DNA from: Arthrobacter sp. NEB 688
GTDB lineage: Bacteria; Actinomycetota; Actinomycetes; Actinomycetales; Dermatophilaceae
Length of the DNA stretch: 64,000 bases
Assembly (NCBI RefSeq): GCF_013201035.1
Contig: NZ_CP053707.1
Location: 3,968,001 to 4,032,000 of the forward strand
Reading direction: 5' to 3'
Shown in pieces: positions 16,807 to 26,127 of the stretch (its first letter is position 1; each line of letters opens with the position of its first letter). A program made the position numbers and the translations under genes. A model generated the notes under the pieces. It did not search any database, was not told the DNA's origin, and saw only the letters and a list, made by a program, of their open reading frames with translations.

Positions 16807-17850
16807 TCAGGCCGAGACGACCGTCACCGGCATCGAGGAGTCGGCCGGGATGCCGAGGTCCGACGGCGGCCGGCCCTTGAGCACCATCTGCGCCCCGAGC
16901 GCGGCGACCATCGCGCCGTTGTCGGTGCACAGCTTCGGCCGCGGTACGCGCAGCTCGATGCCCGCGGTGTCGCAGCGCTCCTGGGCCATCGCCCGCAGCC
17001 GGGAGTTCGCGGCGACGCCGCCGCCGATCTGCAGGTGACCGACGCCGTGCTCGCGGCAGGCGTCGATCGCCTTGCGGGTCAGCACGTCGGTCACGGCCTC
17101 CTGGAAGCTGGCGGCGACGTCGGCGACCGGAACCGTCTCTCCCGCAGCCTCCTTCGCGGCGACCCAGCGCGAGACGGCGGTCTTGAGCCCGGAGAACGAG
17201 AAGTCGAAGCGGTGGCGCTCCATGTCGCGCCCGCCGGTGAGGCCGCGCGGGAAGTCGATGACGACCTGCCCCTCGCGCGCCACCCGGTCGATGTGCGGGC
17301 CGCCGGGGAACGGCAGCCCGAGGACGCGCGCGACCTTGTCGAACGCCTCCCCCGCGGCGTCGTCGATCGTCGAGCCGAGGCTGCGCACGTCGTGCGTGAC
17401 GTCGGGGACGAGCAGCAGCGAGGAGTGCCCGCCGGAGACGAGCATCGCGAGCGTCGGCTCGGGCAGCGGGCCGTGCTCGACGATGTCGACGGCGACGTGG
17501 CTCGCCAGGTGGTTGACGCCGTGCAGCGGGACGCCGAGCGAGAGGGCCAGCGCCTTCGCGGAGGCGACCCCGACCATCAGCGCCCCGGCGAGACCCGGGC
17601 CCGAGGTGACGGCGACGGCATCGACGTCGCGCAGCGTGACGCCGGCCTCGGTGCACGCGCGCTCGATCGTCGGGACCATCGCCTCGAGGTGGGCGCGGCT
17701 CGCGACCTCGGGCACGACGCCGCCGAAGCGCGCGTGCTCGTCGACGCTGCTCGCGATGGCGTCGAACAGGAGGGTCTCGCCGCGCACGAGCCCGACGCCG
17801 GTCTCGTCGCAGGAGGTCTCGATGCCGAGGACGAGGGGCTCGTCAGCCAT
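16807..17850 (-). CDS. tsaD: tRNA N6-adenosine threonylcarbamoyltransferase
   Basis: TsaD transfers the threonylcarbamoyl group from TC-AMP to A37 of ANN-decoding tRNAs. The 347-aa length is standard. The ASKHA-type start [17 protein letters not shown], the metal-binding [12 protein letters not shown] (His-x3-His), [17 protein letters not shown] and the C-terminal [17 protein letters not shown] are all present. It is the last gene of the tsaE-tsaB-rimI-tsaD run; its ATG overlaps the end of rimI by 8 bp, implying coupled translation with its partner TsaB. Confidence 0.97.
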   Translation of the reverse strand: MADEPLVLGIETSCDETGVGLVRGETLLFDAIASSVDEHARFGGVVPEVASRAHLEAMVPTIERACTEAGVTLRDVDAVAVTSGPGLAGALMVGVASAKALALSLGVPLHGVNHLASHVAVDIVEHGPLPEPTLAMLVSGGHSSLLLVPDVTHDVRSLGSTIDDAAGEAFDKVARVLGLPFPGGPHIDRVAREGQVVIDFPRGLTGGRDMERHRFDFSFSGLKTAVSRWVAAKEAAGETVPVADVAASFQEAVTDVLTRKAIDACREHGVGHLQIGGGVAANSRLRAMAQERCDTAGIELRVPRPKLCTDNGAMVAALGAQMVLKGRPPSDLGIPADSSMPVTVVSA

Positions 17851-18316
17851 CTGCGGCTCCGTTCTGCTGGAGGGACTTTCGCATCACGAGGGCGTCGACG
17901 CCCCCGGGGTAGTAACGGCGCCGGCGGCTGATGGTGCCGTAGCCGGAGGACTCGTACAGGCCGACCGCCGGCGCGTTGTCGGCGCGCACCTCGAGCAGGA
18001 CGTGCTCGGCGCCGCGGGCCAGCGCTCGTCGCTCGAGGTCGGCCAGCAGCACGCGACCGAGACCCTGCCCGCGCGCTTGCGGCGAGACCGCGACGGTCAT
18101 GACGTCCGAGACCTCGCCGCCGTGGTCGAGGCCGCCGTAGCCGAGGAGCGCGCCCGCGTCGTCGGCCGCGACGACGTAGTCACGCCGGGGTCGCGCCGCG
18201 AGCTCGGACCACCACGAGGCCTCGCTCCAGGCGTCGTCGGGGAAGAGCGACGCCTCGAGCGCCGCGAGGCCGGTGACGTCCGGCCAGCGCGCGTCGCGGA
18301 GGGTCGCGGGGCTCAT
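17843..18316 (-). CDS. rimI: ribosomal protein S18 alanine N-acetyltransferase
   Basis: A 157-aa GNAT enzyme. The acetyl-CoA loop is [18 protein letters not shown] and the following helix/strand [19 protein letters not shown] is typical of RimI, which acetylates the N-terminal Ala of ribosomal protein S18. It sits, as usual in actinobacteria, between tsaB (ATGA overlap upstream) and tsaD (8-bp overlap downstream). In some lineages this protein is fused to TsaD; here it is separate. Confidence 0.92.
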   Translation of the reverse strand: MSPATLRDARWPDVTGLAALEASLFPDDAWSEASWWSELAARPRRDYVVAADDAGALLGYGGLDHGGEVSDVMTVAVSPQARGQGLGRVLLADLERRALARGAEHVLLEVRADNAPAVGLYESSGYGTISRRRRYYPGGVDALVMRKSLQQNGAADG

Positions 18317-18978
18317 CGGGCGGCGCGCTCCGCGGTGGTCAGCGCGTCCGGGCGGCGCAGGTAGAGGGGCTCGACGGGCATCGGGGTGCCGGCGGCGTTG
18401 CGGCGCACCGCGACCCGGGCGAGCACGCCGGGGTCGACGTCGAGGACGTCGGCCAGCGGGGCCTCGAACAGGTCGGCGTAGAGCAGCGGTCCGCGTCCCG
18501 CGGTCGGCAGCGCGCGGACCTCGGCTGGCAGGCCGGCGGGGGCCTCGACGGCCGGCTCGGTCAGGGCCTCGGCCACGCCGTCGGCCCCGCGGCGGTAGCG
18601 CGCCCAGTAGACCTCGCGGCGCCGGGCATCCGTCGCGACGAGCACCTCGTCGGCGTCGGTCGCCGCGAGCGCCTGCTCGGCAAGGACGTCGAGCGAGCAG
18701 ACGCCGTGCACCGGCACGTCGAGCGCGTAACCCATCGTCACGGCGGTGACCATCCCGACCCGCAGGCCGGTGAACGGGCCCGGGCCGGTGCCGACGGCGA
18801 GGTCGGTGACGTCGCGGACGCTCGCGCCGGCCTGCGCCAGGGTGCGCTCGACGAGCGGGGCGAGCAGCTCGGTGTGGGCGCGGGCATCGATCTCGACGCC
18901 GACGACGGGCCCCTCGCCGTCACGCAGCACGGCGACGCCGATGGCCGAGGTGGAGGTGTCGAGGGCGAGGGTCAGCAC
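18313..18978 (-). CDS. tsaB: tRNA threonylcarbamoyladenosine complex protein TsaB
   Basis: A 221-aa ASKHA-fold partner of TsaD (LTLALDTSTSAIGVAVL, then the conserved AVGTGPGPFTGLRVGMVTA). TsaB stabilises TsaD and is needed for t6A formation. Start GTG 18978 is supported by a ribosome site (GGAGGAG just upstream on the minus strand) and overlaps the TGA of tsaE. A longer frame upstream is the tsaE gene read out of phase. Confidence 0.95.
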   Translation of the reverse strand: MLTLALDTSTSAIGVAVLRDGEGPVVGVEIDARAHTELLAPLVERTLAQAGASVRDVTDLAVGTGPGPFTGLRVGMVTAVTMGYALDVPVHGVCSLDVLAEQALAATDADEVLVATDARRREVYWARYRRGADGVAEALTEPAVEAPAGLPAEVRALPTAGRGPLLYADLFEAPLADVLDVDPGVLARVAVRRNAAGTPMPVEPLYLRRPDALTTAERAAR

Positions 18979-19472
18979 GGCTCTCCTCCGAGGGGTGCGA
19001 GCGGGTCGGGGGCGTCGTCGCCGTCGGTGGCCCAGCGGCCGCCGACCCCGGTGACGGTGGCGGTGCGGCGCTCGGTCCCGAGGTCGACGTCGAGGACGAC
19101 CTCGAGGCGGTCCTCGGCCAGGCCCTCGGCGAGGCCGTGGCCCCACTCGACGACGGTGACGGACTCCTCGACGCTCGCGTCGAGGTCGAGGTCGTCGAGC
19201 TCGAGCGCGCCGTCGAGGCGGTAGGCGTCGACGTGGACGAGCGCCGGCCCGCCGACGGTCGAGGGGTGGACGCGGGCGATGACGAAGGTCGGGGAGGTCA
19301 CGGCTCCGCGGACCCCGAGGGCCTCGCCGAGGCCGCGCGTCAGGGTGGTCTTCCCCGCGCCGAGGCCTCCGGTGAGGACGACGAGGTCCCCGGCGCGCAG
19401 CACGCCGCCGAGGGCCGAGCCGAGGGCCCGGGTGTCGTCGACCTCGGGCAGCACGAACCGACGGGCGCTCAC
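18972..19472 (-). CDS. tsaE: tRNA threonylcarbamoyladenosine complex ATPase TsaE
   Basis: A 166-aa P-loop ATPase: Walker A GGLGAGKTTLTRGLGEALG, then SPTFVIARVHPS, VHVDAYRLDG and VTVVEWGHGLAE, in the order of the TsaE family. ATP hydrolysis by TsaE resets the TsaB-TsaD complex. The GTG start at 19472 overlaps the TGA of the hydrolase gene (GTGA), and the stop overlaps the start of tsaB. A C-terminal tail of about 25 residues (WATDGDDAPDPLAPLGG) is lineage-specific. Confidence 0.95.
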   Translation of the reverse strand: MSARRFVLPEVDDTRALGSALGGVLRAGDLVVLTGGLGAGKTTLTRGLGEALGVRGAVTSPTFVIARVHPSTVGGPALVHVDAYRLDGALELDDLDLDASVEESVTVVEWGHGLAEGLAEDRLEVVLDVDLGTERRTATVTGVGGRWATDGDDAPDPLAPLGGEPC

Positions 19473-20620
19473 GAGGCCGCCTCCCTGCGGGCCCGCGCGG
19501 CCCGCCGCTTCTTCGAGATGTCCTGGACGGTGCGCCGCACGCGCGGCTTGCTGCTGACGGGCACGCCCTCGGCGACCGCGCGCCGGGCGCGCTGGATGAG
19601 CGCGAGCAGCTGCTCGGTCACGAGGTCGGGGTGCTCGAGCATGAGGATGTGGCCGGCGTCCTCGACGACGACGTGCTCGGCGCCGGGGACGTGACGGACG
19701 ATCTCCTCGGAGTGCGACGCCGGCGTGATGAGGTCGCCCGCGCCGTTGATGACGAGGAGCTCGACCCCGGCCAGCGCATCCAGGGAGGGGACGAGGTCGA
19801 GGTCGTCGATGTCGGGGAGGAACGCGGCCATGACGTCGAAGGAGGTCTCGAAGATCATCTCGGCGACGAGGTCGACGAGCGCGGGGCTCACCGGGGAGTC
19901 GAAGGCCCAGCGGGCGACGGCGAGGTCCTGGACGCCCTTGCCCATCTTGCGCAGGACACCGATCGGGCCGGCGTGCCGGGAGAGGCGGGTGAGGACGCCC
20001 GGGCCGAGGGAGCCGACGACGCGGCCCGCGAGCGGGCCGAGGCCGAACTCGGTGACCTCGTGGCCGCCCGGCGAGGTCGAGACGAGGCCCACGGCGAGGA
20101 CCCGGTCGCGGACCACGTCGGGGTGCTGCCCGGCGAAGGACATGACGCTCATGCCGCCCATCGAGTGTCCGATGAGGACGACCGGCCCGGTCGGGCACGT
20201 GGCCTCGATGACGGCGGCGAGGTCGAGCCCGAGGCGTGCGACGGTGCAGGTGGAGAGGTCCGGCGTGGACGAGCGGCCGTGCCCGCGCTGGTCGTAGGTG
20301 ACGACGCGCAGGCCCTGGTCGAGCAGCGCCCGGCGCTGGAGCACCCAGGACTGCATCGTCAGGGCGAAGCCGTGGGCCATGACGACGGTGGGGGTGCGCC
20401 CGGCGAGGTGGCGCCGGCCCCGGCTCGCGGCGCGCGGGGCGTCGATCTCGACGTGCAGGTCGACGCCGTCGTCGGTGTGCACCGTGAGGGACTCGCTCGG
20501 CACGTGCCCCCAGCCCTCGGCGGGGTCGCCGAGGTCGGGGCGCACCGCCGGGCCGCGCCGGACCCGGCTGCCGACGGCGCCGAGCAGCCCGAGCGGACCC
20601 CCGGTGGGACGGGTCGGCAT
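19469..20620 (-). CDS. alpha/beta hydrolase
   Basis: A 383-aa hydrolase. The oxyanion-side HG is in VVMAHGFALTMQSW, the nucleophile elbow is LIGHSMGGMS, the acid lies in INGAGDLITP and the catalytic His in VVEDAGHILMLEHP, giving a complete Ser-Asp-His triad. A proline-rich N-terminus and a basic C-terminal tail (KKRRAARARREAAS) frame the core. This gene lies between alr and tsaE in many actinobacteria, coupled to both by overlapping stop/start codons, but its substrate is not established. Confidence 0.9.
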   Translation of the reverse strand: MPTRPTGGPLGLLGAVGSRVRRGPAVRPDLGDPAEGWGHVPSESLTVHTDDGVDLHVEIDAPRAASRGRRHLAGRTPTVVMAHGFALTMQSWVLQRRALLDQGLRVVTYDQRGHGRSSTPDLSTCTVARLGLDLAAVIEATCPTGPVVLIGHSMGGMSVMSFAGQHPDVVRDRVLAVGLVSTSPGGHEVTEFGLGPLAGRVVGSLGPGVLTRLSRHAGPIGVLRKMGKGVQDLAVARWAFDSPVSPALVDLVAEMIFETSFDVMAAFLPDIDDLDLVPSLDALAGVELLVINGAGDLITPASHSEEIVRHVPGAEHVVVEDAGHILMLEHPDLVTEQLLALIQRARRAVAEGVPVSSKPRVRRTVQDISKKRRAARARREAAS

Positions 20621-21801
20621 CAGGCGTCCTCCCCGACGACGACGCGGGGCAGGCGCGGGGCCATCCGGGTGATGACCTCGTAGTTGATCGTGCCGGCGGC
20701 CTCGGCCCAGTCCTGGGCGGTCGGCTCGCCGTCGGCGCCGCGGCCGAGGAGGGTCACCTCGTCGCCGGGGGCGCCGTCGAAGTCCGGGCCGAGGTCGAGG
20801 ACGACCTGGTCCATGCAGACGCGGCCGGCGATGGTGTGCCGGCGGCCGTGGACCTGCAGCGGGCCGGCGTTGCCGGCGTGGCGCGGGACGCCGTCGGCGT
20901 AGCCCATCGGGACGAGGCCGAGGACGGTGTCGCGGTCGGTCGTGTACTCGTGGCCGTAGCTGACGCCCTGGCCGGCCCGGGCGCGCTTGACCTGCGTGAG
21001 GCGGGCCGTGACGCGCATCGCCTCGCGCAGCCCGAAGTCGGCCGGGCTGCCGAGGTCGGGCACCGGCGAGAGGCCGTAGACCGCGAGGCCGGGACGCACG
21101 AGGTCGAAGTGGGCCGAGGGGTTGGTCAGGGTCGCGGCGGAGTTGGCGAGGTGGCGCAGGCCGGGGTCGACGCCGGCGGCCTCGAGCTCGGAGACGGCCT
21201 CGCCGAAGCGCTCCTGCTGGGCGCGGACGGTGGGATGCTGCGGCGCGTCGGCCCAGGCGAAGTGCGACCACGTCCCGGTGACGCGGACGGCGCCCTCGGC
21301 GACGGCGACCGCGAGCGCGGTGGTGAACTCGCTCCAGTCGGTGAGGACCCCACCGCGGCCGAGGCCGGTGTCGACCTTGGCCTGGACGTCGGCCGTGGTG
21401 CCGCGCTCGCGGGCGACGGCGACGACGGCGTCGAGGTTCCAGCGGCTGCCGACGGTGAGGTCGATGCCGGCGTCGAGGGCCGCGCCGAGGTCGGCCTGCG
21501 GCGGGTAGATCCACGTGAGGACGGGGGCGGTGACGCCGGCGGCGCGCAGCGCGAGGGCCTCGGCGAGCTGGGCGACCCCGAGCCAGGCGGCGCCACCGGC
21601 GAGGGCGGCCCGTGCCGCGGTGACGAGGCCGTGCCCGTAGGCGTCGGCCTTGACGACGGCCATGACCTGCGCGGGCGCCGAGCGGCGCACGAGCTCGGCG
21701 ACGTTGTCGCGGATGGCGGCCGCGTCGACCGTGACCCACGCGGACGCACCCGTCGGCGCGGACGCTCGGGCGGGTGCGGTGGGGGCGGGGTGGTCGGTCA
21801 T
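20620..21801 (-). CDS. alr: alanine racemase
   Basis: A 393-aa PLP enzyme supplying D-alanine for peptidoglycan. The PLP lysine is in AVVKADAYGHG, the second catalytic base Tyr in GVSYGHEYTT, with RPGLAVYGLSP and GRVCMDQVVLD as further family motifs. Start ATG 21801 lies 10 nt below a TAGACT -10 box, so alr seems to begin its own transcript although it is in line with nnr upstream. The TGA overlaps the ATG of the hydrolase gene. Confidence 0.96.
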   Translation of the reverse strand: MTDHPAPTAPARASAPTGASAWVTVDAAAIRDNVAELVRRSAPAQVMAVVKADAYGHGLVTAARAALAGGAAWLGVAQLAEALALRAAGVTAPVLTWIYPPQADLGAALDAGIDLTVGSRWNLDAVVAVARERGTTADVQAKVDTGLGRGGVLTDWSEFTTALAVAVAEGAVRVTGTWSHFAWADAPQHPTVRAQQERFGEAVSELEAAGVDPGLRHLANSAATLTNPSAHFDLVRPGLAVYGLSPVPDLGSPADFGLREAMRVTARLTQVKRARAGQGVSYGHEYTTDRDTVLGLVPMGYADGVPRHAGNAGPLQVHGRRHTIAGRVCMDQVVLDLGPDFDGAPGDEVTLLGRGADGEPTAQDWAEAAGTINYEVITRMAPRLPRVVVGEDA

Positions 21802-21811
21802 GAGCCTGTCC

Positions 21812-21817
21812 AGTCTA
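21812..21817 (-). promoter_or_regulatory. -10 box TAGACT of the alr transcript
   Basis: On the minus strand TAGACT is followed 10 nt later by the alr ATG. The position fits a very short leader. A -35 is not clear. This promoter lies downstream of the 21-bp repeat array. Confidence 0.45.
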
Positions 21818-22024
21818 GGACCGCAGGTGGGGCCGCATCCCCGGAGGTCACGAGTTGCGGCCGACCGGCGCCCGACCCGGGGCCGGACGACCGACCGTCC
21901 GGGTGTGCCGGAGCCCCGGAGACCCCCGACCCTCCGGGCCGGCCTCCCCCGTGCGCCGACCGCCGGCGGGAGCGTGGGACTCGGTGCGGAGAGAACGTGT
22001 GTCCTCCCAGCCTCCACGCATCTT

Positions 22025-22212
22025 GGGAGGAATTCCTCCCACCCCGCGACCACCACCCCCACCCCGGGAGTGAAACCACCCGCGGTGACAGCAAGACCTC
22101 CCACCCCGGGAGGGAAACCTCCCAGGATGGCGGGTAAACCAGTCACGCCGGGAGCGAGACCTTGCGCAGCGGGAGGGAAACCTCCCGCGGTGGGAGGTAA
22201 ACCACCCGTGCC
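22025..22212. repeat. 21-bp minisatellite, about 9 units, with palindromic units
   Basis: From 22025 the sequence repeats every 21 bp (units beginning near 22025, 22046, 22066, 22087, 22108, 22129, 22150, 22171, 22192). The best units start GGGAGGGAAACCTCCC, which is itself an inverted repeat (GGGAGG...CCTCCC); others are degenerate but keep the AAACC or AGACC core in register. It fills the gap between nnr and alr. Because 21 is a multiple of three, frames on both strands stay open (GGFPPGV-like heptads on the minus strand), but neither is in a plausible gene. Confidence 0.8.
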
Positions 22213-22285
22213 GCGTGGAGTTCGGGAGAGCACACTCTTGGCCGGCGTCCGAGGGGCGGGCGCGGGCCCGGCCTGACCCCAGAAA

Positions 22286-23740
22286 TCAGCGCCGCAGCAG
22301 GGCGGCCACCGTGGCCGGCACCGCCCGCGCCACCGCGAGCGCCCGCACCGGCCCGCCCGGGTTGGCCCGCTCCGCGGCCAGGCCGTGCACGAGCGCGCCG
22401 AGCGCCCCCGCCACGTCCGCCCGCAGCCCGGACGCCAGCAGCGTCCCGACCACCCCGGCCAGCACGTCACCGGCTCCGGCGGTCGCCAGCCACGTCGGCG
22501 CATCGGCCTGCGACCACACCGGCGCGCCGGGCTCGGGGGGCACGACGAGCGTCGTCGCCCCCTTGAGCAGCACCGTCGCGCCCGCCACCTCGGCCAGCCG
22601 CCGCGCGTGCCGCAGCGGCGCGGCCTCGACGGCCGAGCGGGACACGTCCTCCCCCGTCAGCCGCGTGAGCATCCGGGCGCACTCGCCGGCGTGCGGCGTC
22701 AGCAGCGTGACCCGGCCGGCGCGCTTGCGCACCACCGCCGGGACGACGAGGTCGAGCCCGCCGGCGTCGACGAGCACCGGCTCCTCCCCCGCCAGCGCGT
22801 CGCGCGCCACGTCCAGCTGCGCCTTGGAGCCGGCCGCCCGCGACGTCGTGTCGAGCCCCGGCCCGACGACCCACGCCTGCACCCGGCCCACGCCGTGCGT
22901 CACCTCCGGCACGTGCGCTCGGACGAGCCCCTCGGGGGTCGGGGTGCCGACGTAGCGCACCATCCCCGCGCCCGCCTCGACCGCGGCGGTCGTGCACAGC
23001 AGCGCCGCCCCGGTGTACGACTCCCCGCCCGCGACGACGCCGAGCACGCCGCGCGAGTACTTGTCGTCGCGCGGCCCGGGCACCGGCCACATCCCGGCGA
23101 CGTCGTCGTGGTCGATCCGCCGCACGGCCGGCGTCGCGTCCACCTCGAGCCCGATGTCGACCACGGTCAGCGCCCCGCACGCCTGCTCGGTCGGCGCCAG
23201 CAGGTGCACCGGCTTGGCCACCGAGAAGGTCACCGTCTCGTCGGCCAGCACGCCGTCGGCGTCGAACACCTCGCCCGCCGGGTCCTGGCCCGACGGCAGG
23301 TCGACGGCCAGCACGTACGCCGACTCCGGCACCGCCGCGACCCACTCCGCCGCCCACGCGGGCAGCCCGGGCCGCGCCCCGATGCCCAGCACGCCGTCGA
23401 GGACGAGGTCGGCCTCCGCGACGAGCGCGACGTCACCGGTCAGGACGACGCCCACCGCCTCGGCCGCCGCCCGCGCCCCGTCGTGCACGACGTCACCAAC
23501 GAGCGCCACCGCCGCGTAGCCCGACTCCGCGAGCAGGGCCGCCGCGTACAGCGCGTCCGCCCCGTTGTTGCCGGGCCCGACCAGCGCGACGACCGTCCGG
23601 CCCGCGCGCTCCTCGAGCCGCGCCGCCGCCACCGCCGCCAGCCCCTCGACGGCCCGCGCCATCAGCTCGCCGTCGTCGAGGGTCGCCATGAGCGCCTCCT
23701 CGGCGGCGTACACCGCATCGGTTGCGTAGGCCTCGATCAC
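22286..23740 (-). CDS. nnr: bifunctional NAD(P)H-hydrate epimerase / ADP-dependent dehydratase
   Basis: A 484-aa metabolite-repair enzyme that recovers hydrated NADH and NADPH. The N-terminal YjeF epimerase domain has [17 protein letters not shown] and [15 protein letters not shown]; the C-terminal ribokinase-like dehydratase domain has [32 protein letters not shown] and the nucleotide site [16 protein letters not shown]. Start GTG 23740 overlaps the TGA of acpS (GTGA). Earlier in-frame codons belong to acpS read out of phase. Confidence 0.95.
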   Translation of the reverse strand: MIEAYATDAVYAAEEALMATLDDGELMARAVEGLAAVAAARLEERAGRTVVALVGPGNNGADALYAAALLAESGYAAVALVGDVVHDGARAAAEAVGVVLTGDVALVAEADLVLDGVLGIGARPGLPAWAAEWVAAVPESAYVLAVDLPSGQDPAGEVFDADGVLADETVTFSVAKPVHLLAPTEQACGALTVVDIGLEVDATPAVRRIDHDDVAGMWPVPGPRDDKYSRGVLGVVAGGESYTGAALLCTTAAVEAGAGMVRYVGTPTPEGLVRAHVPEVTHGVGRVQAWVVGPGLDTTSRAAGSKAQLDVARDALAGEEPVLVDAGGLDLVVPAVVRKRAGRVTLLTPHAGECARMLTRLTGEDVSRSAVEAAPLRHARRLAEVAGATVLLKGATTLVVPPEPGAPVWSQADAPTWLATAGAGDVLAGVVGTLLASGLRADVAGALGALVHGLAAERANPGGPVRALAVARAVPATVAALLRR

Positions 23741-24099
23741 CGCTGCTCCTCCCGCTCCGCGACGACGACCGCCGAGGCGATCCCGGCGTCGTGCGAGAGC
23801 GACACGTGGATGGACGTGATGCCGAGCTCGGCGACCGCCGCCTCGACGGTGCCGCGCAGCCGGAAGGCCGGCCGGCGGTCGGGCCCCCGGACGACCTCGG
23901 CGTCGTGCCACTGCAGGCCGACCGGCGCCCCCAGCGCCTTGGCCAGCGCCTCCTTCGCCGCGAAGCGCGCGGCGCGGGAGTTGAGCGGCAGCACGCGCTC
24001 GCCCTCGGTGAACAGCCGCTCGCCGAGGCGCGGCGTGCGCTCGAGCGTCGCGCCGAAGCGCTCGACGTCGACGACGTCGATGCCGACCCCGACGATCAT
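23737..24099 (-). CDS. acpS: holo-[acyl-carrier-protein] synthase
   Basis: A 120-aa phosphopantetheinyl transferase. [15 protein letters not shown] supplies the Mg-binding Asp and [12 protein letters not shown] the KEA motif of Acp[19 protein letters not shown] closes the domain. It loads the 4'-phosphopantetheine arm onto the fatty-acid carrier protein. It lies 33 bp after glmS and is translationally coupled to nnr. Confidence 0.96.
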   Translation of the reverse strand: MIVGVGIDVVDVERFGATLERTPRLGERLFTEGERVLPLNSRAARFAAKEALAKALGAPVGLQWHDAEVVRGPDRRPAFRLRGTVEAAVAELGITSIHVSLSHDAGIASAVVVAEREEQR

Positions 24100-24132
24100 C
24101 GCGCCACCGGCGTCACGCGGCCGTCCCCGACG

Positions 24133-25992
24133 TCACTCGACCGTGACCGACTTCGCGAGGTTGCGCGGCTGGTCGACGTCGAGGCCCTTGGCCGTGGCCA
24201 GGTGCAGCGCGAAGACCTGCAGCGGCACGACCGCGAGCAGCGGCGCCAGCATCGGCGAGCACTGCGGGATGCGGACGACCTCGCTCGCGAACGGCACGAC
24301 GTCCTCGTCGCCGTCGTGGGCGATGACGAGCGTGCGCGCACCGCGGGCCCGGATCTCCTGGATGTTGGAGACGACCTTCTTGTGCAGCTCGTGCGGGGTG
24401 TCCGGCCCCGGCACGACGACGAACACCGGCTGGCCGGGCTCGATGAGCGCGATCGGGCCGTGCTTGAGCTCACCGGCGGCAAAGCCCTCGGCGTGGATGT
24501 ACGCGAGCTCCTTGAGCTTGAGCGCACCCTCCATCGCCACGGGGTAGCCGACGTTGCGGCCGAGGAAGAGCACCGTGCGGGTGTCGGCCATGAACTCGGC
24601 CATCTCCTGCACGCGGCCCATCCGGCCGAGGAGGTCCTCGATCTTCGCGGGGATCTCGCCGAGCTCGGCCATGACGGCCTTCGCGTCGTCGGCGTAGGTC
24701 TCCCCGCGCAGCTGAGCGAGGTAGAGGCCGAGCACGTAGCAGGCGGTGATCTGCGCGAGGAAGGCCTTCGTGGAGGCGACGGCGATCTCGGGGCCGGCGT
24801 GCGTGTAGAGCACGGCGTCGGACTCGCGCGGGATCGTCGAGCCGTGCGTGTTGCAGATCGACAGCGTCATCGCGCCGAGCTCGGTGGCGTGCTTGACCGC
24901 CATGAGCGTGTCCATCGTCTCGCCGGACTGGCTGATCGACACGACGAGGGTGTCCTCGTCGACGATCGGGTCGCAGTAGCGGAACTCGTGGGCGAGGGCG
25001 ACCTCGACGGGGATGCGCGTCCAGTGCTCGATGGCGTACTTGGCGACCATGCCGGCGTACGACGCGGTGCCGCACGCGACGATCGTGATGCGGCGGACCT
25101 GGCGCAGGCGCTCCTCGGAGATGCGGACCTCGTCGAGGACGAGGGCGCCCGACTCGTCGGTGCGCCCGAGCAGCGTGTCGGCGACGGCGTGCGGCTGCTC
25201 GTGGATCTCCTTCTCCATGAACGTCGCGTAGCCGCCCTTCTCGGCGGCGGCGGCGTCCCAGGTGACCTCGTAGGACTTGCCCTCGGCGGGCGAGCCGTCG
25301 AAGCCGATGACCGAGTGGCCGTCCGGGGTGATCGTGACGATCTGGTCCTGGCCGAGCTCGAGCGCATGGCGGGTGTAGCCGATGAACGCCGCGACGTCGC
25401 TGCCGAGGAAGTTCTCGCCGTCGCCGAGGCCGACGACGAGCGGGCTGTTGCGGCGGGCGCCGACGACGACGCCGGGGCTGTCGGCGTGGACGGCGAGGAG
25501 GGTGAACGCGCCCTCGAGGCGGCCGACGACGGCGCGCATCGCCTCGGTGAGGTCGCCGAGGCGGTCGTACTCACGCCCGACGAGCTTGGCCGCGACCTCG
25601 GTGTCGGTCTCGGAGAGGAACTCGACGCCCTCGGCGAGGAGCTCCTTCTTCAGCGCGTGGAAGTTCTCGATGATGCCGTTGTGGATGAGGGCCAGCTTCT
25701 CGCCCTCGCCCCCACGGTGCGGGTGCGCGTTGCCGTCGGTCGGGCCGCCGTGCGTCGCCCAGCGGGTGTGGCCGATGCCGGTGCGCGACGGGCCGAGGGG
25801 GTGGGCCTCGAGGGCCGAGCGGAGGTTCTCGAGCTTGCCGGCGCGCTTCTCGGTGCTCACGCCGTCGTCGGTGACGAGGGCGACGCCCGCCGAGTCGTAC
25901 CCGCGGTACTCGAGGCGGCTCAGGCCCTCCATGACGACGTCGAGCGCCGTCCCGTCCATGCTCCGGCCGACGTAGCCGACGATTCCACACAT
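24133..25992 (-). CDS. glmS: glutamine--fructose-6-phosphate aminotransferase (isomerizing)
   Basis: A 619-aa enzyme making glucosamine-6-phosphate for the cell wall. The N-terminal class II amidotransferase starts MCGIVGYVGRS with Cys2 as nucleophile; GNAHPHRG and the NGIIENFHALK segment follow. Two SIS sugar-isomerase domains occupy about residues 290-600 (ACGTASYAGMVAKYAIEHW, SISQSGETMDTLMAV, STKAFLAQI, and the C-terminal RNLAKSVTVE). It opens the leftward glmS-acpS-nnr group and is divergent from coaA across a 130-bp promoter gap. No glmS ribozyme was seen. Confidence 0.97.
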   Translation of the reverse strand: MCGIVGYVGRSMDGTALDVVMEGLSRLEYRGYDSAGVALVTDDGVSTEKRAGKLENLRSALEAHPLGPSRTGIGHTRWATHGGPTDGNAHPHRGGEGEKLALIHNGIIENFHALKKELLAEGVEFLSETDTEVAAKLVGREYDRLGDLTEAMRAVVGRLEGAFTLLAVHADSPGVVVGARRNSPLVVGLGDGENFLGSDVAAFIGYTRHALELGQDQIVTITPDGHSVIGFDGSPAEGKSYEVTWDAAAAEKGGYATFMEKEIHEQPHAVADTLLGRTDESGALVLDEVRISEERLRQVRRITIVACGTASYAGMVAKYAIEHWTRIPVEVALAHEFRYCDPIVDEDTLVVSISQSGETMDTLMAVKHATELGAMTLSICNTHGSTIPRESDAVLYTHAGPEIAVASTKAFLAQITACYVLGLYLAQLRGETYADDAKAVMAELGEIPAKIEDLLGRMGRVQEMAEFMADTRTVLFLGRNVGYPVAMEGALKLKELAYIHAEGFAAGELKHGPIALIEPGQPVFVVVPGPDTPHELHKKVVSNIQEIRARGARTLVIAHDGDEDVVPFASEVVRIPQCSPMLAPLLAVVPLQVFALHLATAKGLDVDQPRNLAKSVTVE

Positions 25993-26127
25993 GGCGGGCA
26001 GCCTATCCGCTGACGGCCCCGCAGCCGGTCACCGGCGGGGCCCGCGCACCGGCGCCCGCAGGGCCCCGACGGCCCGCGGGGGCGGGGCTTCCGCGGCGAC
26101 GGTGGGCCGATGCGGAATGATGCAGGA

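Noticed and set aside
24100-25992. glmS ribozyme or riboswitch
   Set aside because: No ribozyme core upstream of glmS; these are limited mainly to Firmicutes.
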